Origin: Faecalibacterium prausnitzii
GTDB taxonomy: Bacteria > Bacillota > Clostridia > Oscillospirales > Ruminococcaceae
Length of the DNA: 64,000 nucleotides
Assembly: GCF_003324185.1 (NCBI RefSeq)
Contig: NZ_PXUP01000003.1
Span: 186,001 to 250,000 of the forward strand
Direction: 5' to 3'
Shown here: one piece after another, positions 59,309 through 64,000 of the stretch
Layout of the letters: the number at the start of each line of letters is the position of its first letter
Position numbering within the stretch: the stretch's first letter is position 1
Translations under genes and position numbers: made by a program
Notes under the pieces: model-generated
Seen by the model: the letters and a program-made list of their open reading frames with translations, nothing else
Told to the model about the DNA's origin: nothing
Databases searched by the model: none

Positions 59309-61762
59309 ATGTCTGAAAAAGTTACCATCAAGGTCGAGCGGAAGGAGCTCCATCTGCCCACCATCGCACTGCGCGGGCTGGTGGTGTTCCCTAACAACCT
59401 TGTTCATTTTGAAGTCGGGCGGGAAAAGAGCATTGCCGCTGTGGAGTGGGCTATGGCCAACAACTCTAACGTATTTCTGGTAGCCCAGAAGGAGATGGAG
59501 ACCAGCGAGCCTACCCAGCAGGACCTGTACACCTACGGCGTAGTGGCCGAGGTCAAGCAGGTTCTGCGCGTGTCGGACGAGCTGGTCAAGGTGCTGGTGG
59601 AGGGCAAGTACCGCGCCAAGCTGACCGAGCTGGATACCACCGGCGATTTTCTGCTGTCTGCCGTGCGCTCCGCTCCGGTGCGCGCCGCAAAGCCCGAAGA
59701 GGCTGTGGAGACCGAAGCACTGCTCCGCGCCCTCAAGACCGGCTTTGACGAGTATCTGGGCATGAACCCGCGCCTTGCCAAGGACGTGGTGTTCACCATC
59801 GTTTCCAGCGATGACCCCATGTTCCTCACCGAGTATATGCCGGCAAACCTCTTGTTCCGCTATGAGGACAAGCAGGCTGTGATGAACGAAAACACCCTCA
59901 ACGGCCGCCTGCAGCGCCTTGTGGAGATGCTGCGCCGTGAATGTCAGGTGATGAAGATCGAAAAGGAGATCGCGGAAAAGGTCAACGAGTCCATGGACAA
60001 GAACCAGCGCGATTACTACCTGCACGAGCAGCTGCACATCATCAACGACGAACTGGGCGAAGGGGATGATACCCACGCCGAGGCCGATGATTACCGCCGC
60101 AAGATCCTGGAGCTCCACCTTGCCGAGGACAGCGAGAAAAAGCTGCTCAAGGAGGTAGACCGCCTGTCCCGGATGCAGAGCAGCAATCAGGAAGCCACGG
60201 TCATCCGCACCTATCTGGATACCTGTCTGGATCTGCCGTGGAACACCATGACCGTGGATGATCTGGATATCCACCGCGCCCAGCAGATTTTGGATCGGGA
60301 CCACTACGGCCTGAAAAAGGTCAAGGACCGCATTCTGGAAACGCTGGCCGTGCGCAAGCTGGCACCGGACGTGAAGGCACAGATCATCTGTCTGGTCGGC
60401 CCTCCGGGCGTTGGCAAGACCAGTATTGCGCGCTCCATCGCCGAAAGCCTTGGCCGCAAGTATGTGCGCATCAGTCTGGGCGGCGTGCGGGATGAAGCTG
60501 AGATCCGCGGCCACCGCCGCACCTACATCGGTGCCATGCCCGGCAAGATCATCAGCGCCATGATCACCGCCAAGTCCTCCAACCCCCTGATGCTTCTGGA
60601 CGAGATCGACAAGCTGGCAGGGGACTTCCGGGGCGACCCGGCGGCAGCTCTGCTGGAGGCGCTGGACCCGGAGCAGAACAGCACCTTCAACGATCATTTC
60701 ATTGATATCCCGTTTGATTTGAGCCATGTGCTCTTTATTACCACCGCGAACGACTTGGGCAGCATTCCCGGCCCGCTGCGGGACCGCATGGACGTCATCG
60801 AGCTGCCCAGCTATACCCGCGTGGAAAAATACAATATTGCCCGCAAGCACCTGCTGCCCAAGCAGCTCAAAGCCTGTGGCCTGACCGGTAAGGTCACCAT
60901 GAACCAGAGCGCACTCTACGGCATCATCGACGGCTACACCCGCGAGGCCGGTGTGCGTAATCTGGAGCGTACCATCACCAGCGTGCTGCGCAAGTGCGCC
61001 CGCAAGATCGCCGCCGGCGAGGTGGAAAGCGTGGCGGTGACCGCCACCATGCTGGAGGAACTGCTGGGCCCCCGCATCGTCAAGCCGGACTTCCTCAACC
61101 GCACCAACGCCGTGGGCATCGCCAACGGTCTGGCATGGACCAGCGTAGGCGGCGAGACCCTGCCCATCGAGGTGCAGGTCATGGACAACGGCACCGGCAA
61201 GATCACGGTCACCGGCTCTCTGGGCGATGTGATGAAGGAGAGCGCACAGCTGGCAGTCACTTGGGTGCGCGTCCACGCCGAGGAATACGGCATCGACCCC
61301 GAGCGGCTGAAGAAGTGCGACCTGCACATCCACGCCCCGGAGGGTGCTGTGCCCAAGGACGGCCCTTCTGCCGGCGTCACCCTGACCACGGCACTGGTAT
61401 CCTGCCTGTCCGGCGTACCGGTGCGCGGCGATGTGGCCATGACCGGCGAGATCACCCTGCACGGCAATGTGCTGCCCATCGGCGGTCTGCGGGAAAAGAG
61501 CATGGCTGCCTACCGTGAGGGTATGAAGACCGTGCTCATCCCCAAGGATAACGAGCCTGATCTGTATGACGTGGACGAGGAGGTCAAGAAGAATCTGACC
61601 TTCCTGCCCATGCAGAACCTTTCGCAGGTGCTGGCTGCCGCCCTGCTCAAGCCGAAGGCAGCAAAGAGCACCGCAGGCCGCCCTCGCACCAAAAAGTCCA
61701 AAACAGGGGAAAGCCGCATTCCCGCCGCGCCTGAGAAGAACCAGCCGGGCGCTGTCTGCTGA
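59309..61762 (+). CDS. lon: Lon ATP-dependent protease
   Basis: 817 residues. N-terminal substrate domain ([24 protein letters not shown] split: LRGLVVFPN near 22), coiled region (200-300), AAA+ ATPase with Walker [17 protein letters not shown] near 366 and Walker B LLDEIDKL near 432, then the protease domain with the catalytic Ser in [10 protein letters not shown] near 688 and a Lys about 43 residues later in REKSMAA. The ATG at 59309 follows GGGAGG; a TTG two codons earlier is less likely. A Lys/Ser-rich extension of ~40 residues ends the chain. Starts a run lon-engB-methyltransferase-hslO. Confidence 0.98.
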   Translation: MSEKVTIKVERKELHLPTIALRGLVVFPNNLVHFEVGREKSIAAVEWAMANNSNVFLVAQKEMETSEPTQQDLYTYGVVAEVKQVLRVSDELVKVLVEGKYRAKLTELDTTGDFLLSAVRSAPVRAAKPEEAVETEALLRALKTGFDEYLGMNPRLAKDVVFTIVSSDDPMFLTEYMPANLLFRYEDKQAVMNENTLNGRLQRLVEMLRRECQVMKIEKEIAEKVNESMDKNQRDYYLHEQLHIINDELGEGDDTHAEADDYRRKILELHLAEDSEKKLLKEVDRLSRMQSSNQEATVIRTYLDTCLDLPWNTMTVDDLDIHRAQQILDRDHYGLKKVKDRILETLAVRKLAPDVKAQIICLVGPPGVGKTSIARSIAESLGRKYVRISLGGVRDEAEIRGHRRTYIGAMPGKIISAMITAKSSNPLMLLDEIDKLAGDFRGDPAAALLEALDPEQNSTFNDHFIDIPFDLSHVLFITTANDLGSIPGPLRDRMDVIELPSYTRVEKYNIARKHLLPKQLKACGLTGKVTMNQSALYGIIDGYTREAGVRNLERTITSVLRKCARKIAAGEVESVAVTATMLEELLGPRIVKPDFLNRTNAVGIANGLAWTSVGGETLPIEVQVMDNGTGKITVTGSLGDVMKESAQLAVTWVRVHAEEYGIDPERLKKCDLHIHAPEGAVPKDGPSAGVTLTTALVSCLSGVPVRGDVAMTGEITLHGNVLPIGGLREKSMAAYREGMKTVLIPKDNEPDLYDVDEEVKKNLTFLPMQNLSQVLAAALLKPKAAKSTAGRPRTKKSKTGESRIPAAPEKNQPGAVC

Positions 61763-61782
61763 AAAACAGAAAGGAACACGCC

Positions 61783-62385
61783 ATGATCTTCAATAAAGCC
61801 GATTTTATTGCCAGCTATGGCATTTCCAGCCAGCTGCCCGAAAGTGACCGCCCGGAACTGAGCTTTTCGGGGCGCTCCAACGTGGGCAAATCCAGCCTGA
61901 TCAACAAGCTGTGCAGCCGCAAAAATCTGGCGCGCGTGTCCAGTACGCCGGGCAAAACGGCTACCATCAACTTCTATTCGGTGGACGACTGCTACTTTGT
62001 GGACCTGCCGGGCTACGGCTATGCCAAGGTGAGCAATGCCGACCGCGAGCGCTGGGATGACCTCATCAACAGCTACTTCGAGGCGCCCCGCCACCACACC
62101 CTGCTGGTGCAGCTGCTGGACTGCCGCCATGCCCCCAGCGCAGACGACTTACAGATGCTGCGCTACCTGCACTACCACCGCATCCCCTATGTGGTGGCAC
62201 TGACCAAGGCGGATAAACTTAAAAAGAGCCAGCTTGCCAAAACGCAGGAGGACTTTGAAAACATCTGCCGCCCCTACGGCTGCCAGAAAGTGGTGCTGAC
62301 CAGCGGCGAAAACGGCTACGGCATCCCGGAGCTGCAAGCAGTACTCAACGCCGCAGTGGCTGCGGAAAACGAGGAAGCGGAGTAA
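61783..62385 (+). CDS. engB: Ribosome biogenesis GTPase EngB (YsxC/YihA)
   Basis: 200 residues. G motifs: G1 GRSNVGKSSLIN near 31, G3 VDLPGYGYAKV near 74, G4 TKADK near 143. EngB is needed for 50S subunit assembly. It follows lon by 20 bases, the common lon-engB order in Firmicutes. Confidence 0.97.
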   Translation: MIFNKADFIASYGISSQLPESDRPELSFSGRSNVGKSSLINKLCSRKNLARVSSTPGKTATINFYSVDDCYFVDLPGYGYAKVSNADRERWDDLINSYFEAPRHHTLLVQLLDCRHAPSADDLQMLRYLHYHRIPYVVALTKADKLKKSQLAKTQEDFENICRPYGCQKVVLTSGENGYGIPELQAVLNAAVAAENEEAE

Positions 62386-62389
62386 CGCC

Positions 62390-63139
62390 ATGGCTTACAA
62401 CGAATTTGCCTATTTTTACGATGAATTCAACGGCGAAGCGGACTACGATGCCCTGTATAGCCAGATCCATACAAAGCTGGAAGCCCACGGCATCCACGAC
62501 GGCATTGTGGCCGACCTTGGCTGCGGCACCGGGGAACTGACCCTGATGCTGACGCAGGCGGGCTACGATATGATCGGCATCGACCAGTCGGAGGAGATGC
62601 TCTGCGTGGTGCGGGATAAGGCCGAGCAGCTGGGACTTTCCGGTCGCTTGCTGCTGCTCCGGCAGGACCTGCTCAAGCTGGATCTCTACGGCACCATCCG
62701 GGCGGCGGTATCCACCTTTGATACCTTCAACCACATCCCGGATCTGGATACCGCCATTGCCAACGCGGGCTTTTTCATGGAAAAGGGCGGGGTGTTCCTG
62801 TTTGATATGAACACCCCCTATAAGCACCGGAAGGTTCTGGGCGATAACGAATTCACCTTTGAGGAAGAGGATGCTGCCTGCGTGTGGCGCAACCACTATA
62901 ACGCCGCCGACCGCAAGGTGGAGATCACGGTGGACATTGATTATCACGAGACCGGCGAGCATTTCCACGAGGAATTCTGCGAGTATACCTATGATCTGGC
63001 TACCATCCGTGCGGCGCTGGAAAAGCACGGTTTTGCACTGGAAAGCGTCTGCGATGGCGAGACTTTCGGCCCGCTGACCGAGGAAAGCCAGCGCTACTTC
63101 TTCTGCGCAACAAAACAGTATACACAACTGGAGGAATAA
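62390..63139 (+). CDS. Class I SAM-dependent methyltransferase
   Basis: 249 residues. Motif I is VADLGCGTGELTLML near residue 38, the acidic strand end IGIDQSEEML near 63 and VSTFDTFNHIPD near 105. The N-terminus (YNEFAYFYDEF) and architecture fit clostridial YjiC/UbiE-like small-molecule methyltransferases; substrate unknown. It starts four bases after engB and ends three bases before hslO, so it is translationally linked. Confidence 0.88.
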   Translation: MAYNEFAYFYDEFNGEADYDALYSQIHTKLEAHGIHDGIVADLGCGTGELTLMLTQAGYDMIGIDQSEEMLCVVRDKAEQLGLSGRLLLLRQDLLKLDLYGTIRAAVSTFDTFNHIPDLDTAIANAGFFMEKGGVFLFDMNTPYKHRKVLGDNEFTFEEEDAACVWRNHYNAADRKVEITVDIDYHETGEHFHEEFCEYTYDLATIRAALEKHGFALESVCDGETFGPLTEESQRYFFCATKQYTQLEE

Positions 63140-63142
63140 CCT

Positions 63143-64000
63143 ATGGCAAACCTGATCCGCGGCCTGTCCGAAAACGGCGGTGTCGTGTTCTGCGGTGTGG
63201 ATTCCACCGATATTGTCCGTAAAGCAGAAAAGCTTCACACCACAAGCGCCACCTGCAGCGCGGCACTGGGCCGTCTGCTCACGGGTGCTACCCTGATGGG
63301 CTCCATGCTCAAGGATGACCGCGACCGCATCACCCTGCGTGTGGCAGGCGGCGGCCCTGCGGGCGTGCTCATTGCCTGCACCGACGGCACCGGCAACGTG
63401 AAGGGCTGCATTGACAACCCGCTGGTGGAGCTGCCCGCCAAAGCCAACGGCCACTTGGACGTGGGCACTGCCGTGGGCAAGGACGGCGTGCTGACCGTCA
63501 TCCGGGATAACCGCCTGCAAAAGGAGCCCACGGTCGGGCAGGTGCCGCTGGTATCCGGCGAGATTGCTGAGGATCTGACCAGCTACTATGCCTACAGCGA
63601 GCAGGTGCCCACCGTGATGGCACTGGGCGTGCTGGTGGACAAAGACCTGTCCATTCTCTGCGCCGGTGGTTTTATGGTACAGCTGCTGCCCGGCGCTACC
63701 GATGCTGTAATCGACCAGCTGGAAAAGAACATCAGCGCCATGCCCTCTGTCACCGAGCTGCTCCATGCCGGCAAAACCCCCGAGGACATGATGCAGATGG
63801 CGCTGGCAGGCTTTGTCCCCAATGTGCTGGACGAGCGCACGGTGCAGTACCAGTGCGATTGCAGCGCCGAGCGCACCAAGGAGATGCTGCTCAGCCTTGG
63901 CCGTGCAGAGCTTGTGCGTATGCGGGACGAGGACCCCAACTGTGAGGTGGTGTGCCACTTCTGCCACAGCAAGTACCAGTACGACCTGAACGCCCTGCTT
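63143..64000 (+). CDS. hslO: Hsp33 redox-regulated chaperone (3' end outside window)
   Basis: 286 codons are visible with no stop, close to the family's ~290 residues, so only the extreme C-terminus is missing. N-terminal LIRGLSENGGVVFCGVDSTD and the central GGGPAGVLIACTDGTG are typical. The zinc switch is CDCS near 247 and CHFC near 273. Under oxidation zinc is released and the chaperone is activated. ATG at 63143 follows GGAGGAA. Confidence 0.96.
   Translation, partial: MANLIRGLSENGGVVFCGVDSTDIVRKAEKLHTTSATCSAALGRLLTGATLMGSMLKDDRDRITLRVAGGGPAGVLIACTDGTGNVKGCIDNPLVELPAKANGHLDVGTAVGKDGVLTVIRDNRLQKEPTVGQVPLVSGEIAEDLTSYYAYSEQVPTVMALGVLVDKDLSILCAGGFMVQLLPGATDAVIDQLEKNISAMPSVTELLHAGKTPEDMMQMALAGFVPNVLDERTVQYQCDCSAERTKEMLLSLGRAELVRMRDEDPNCEVVCHFCHSKYQYDLNALL

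Noticed and set aside
1-64000. CRISPR arrays, insertion sequences, prophage, integrase or attachment sites
   Set aside because: No regularly spaced direct repeats, transposase, integrase or phage structural genes were seen.

Overview
The window looks like a chromosomal segment of a gut Firmicute of the Oscillospiraceae, most probably Faecalibacterium or a close relative. This is inferred from gene content: Gram-positive PolC, Spo0A/SpoIVB, an NfnAB-type bifurcating pair, sodium-pump decarboxylase subunits, CstA and a T-box leader. Base composition (GC-rich genes, AT-rich promoters) fits. No search was run. It is core chromosome with some accessory carbohydrate genes. I see no phage, insertion sequence, CRISPR array or rRNA operon.

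Layout. 1-6.2 kb: alpha-galactoside use (end of a GPH sugar transporter, alpha-galactosidase, rlmD, an AraC regulator, galactokinase). 6.2-7.2 kb: two small proteins with a shared LQLP..LS.EE..GG leader-like N-terminus and a shared NSLP C-terminus. 7.3-13.3 kb: maltodextrin-type cluster on the minus strand (LacI regulator, binding protein, two permeases, malQ). 13.4-18.8 kb: P-loop kinase, rpsF-ssb-rpsR, a Kef-type antiporter, galU and a zinc-ribbon membrane protein. 19-23.2 kb: prfB, spoIVB, spo0A, a DNA alkylation repair protein. 23.2-34.3 kb: pyrH-frr-uppS-cdsA-dxr-rseP-ispG-polC. 34.3-39.9 kb: fakA and Asp23, a CBS protein, nfnA-nfnB. 40.0-40.7 kb: five tRNAs (Gly, Val, Asp, Phe and an identical second Gly). 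41-46.7 kb: AEC transporter, nucleoid-associated protein, recD2, mreB. 46.8-52 kb: decarboxylase gamma and beta subunits, an alpha/beta hydrolase, cstA with a T-box leader. 52-64 kb: a YerC-type regulator, HAD phosphatases, an SGNH hydrolase with a Ser/Lys/Glu/Pro tail, an ABC-F protein, a Gx-type membrane protein, lon, engB, a methyltransferase and hslO, which runs off the right edge.

The genes form coherent modules: alpha-galactoside hydrolysis then galactose phosphorylation, maltodextrin import then MalQ processing, and one long plus-strand run joining UMP kinase, ribosome recycling, isoprenoid and phospholipid synthesis, site-2 proteolysis and replication. Promoters with 16-18 base spacers and many hairpin terminators can be read directly.

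The most unusual signals are two. First, five intergenic hairpins share one exact geometry: GTGAAAA, one A/T base, a perfect 15-base arm, a 6-base loop, then the 15-base complementary arm. Arm sequences differ between copies while pairing is perfect in each. Second, the pair of small proteins at 6.2-7.1 kb share conserved ends but otherwise unlike bodies.
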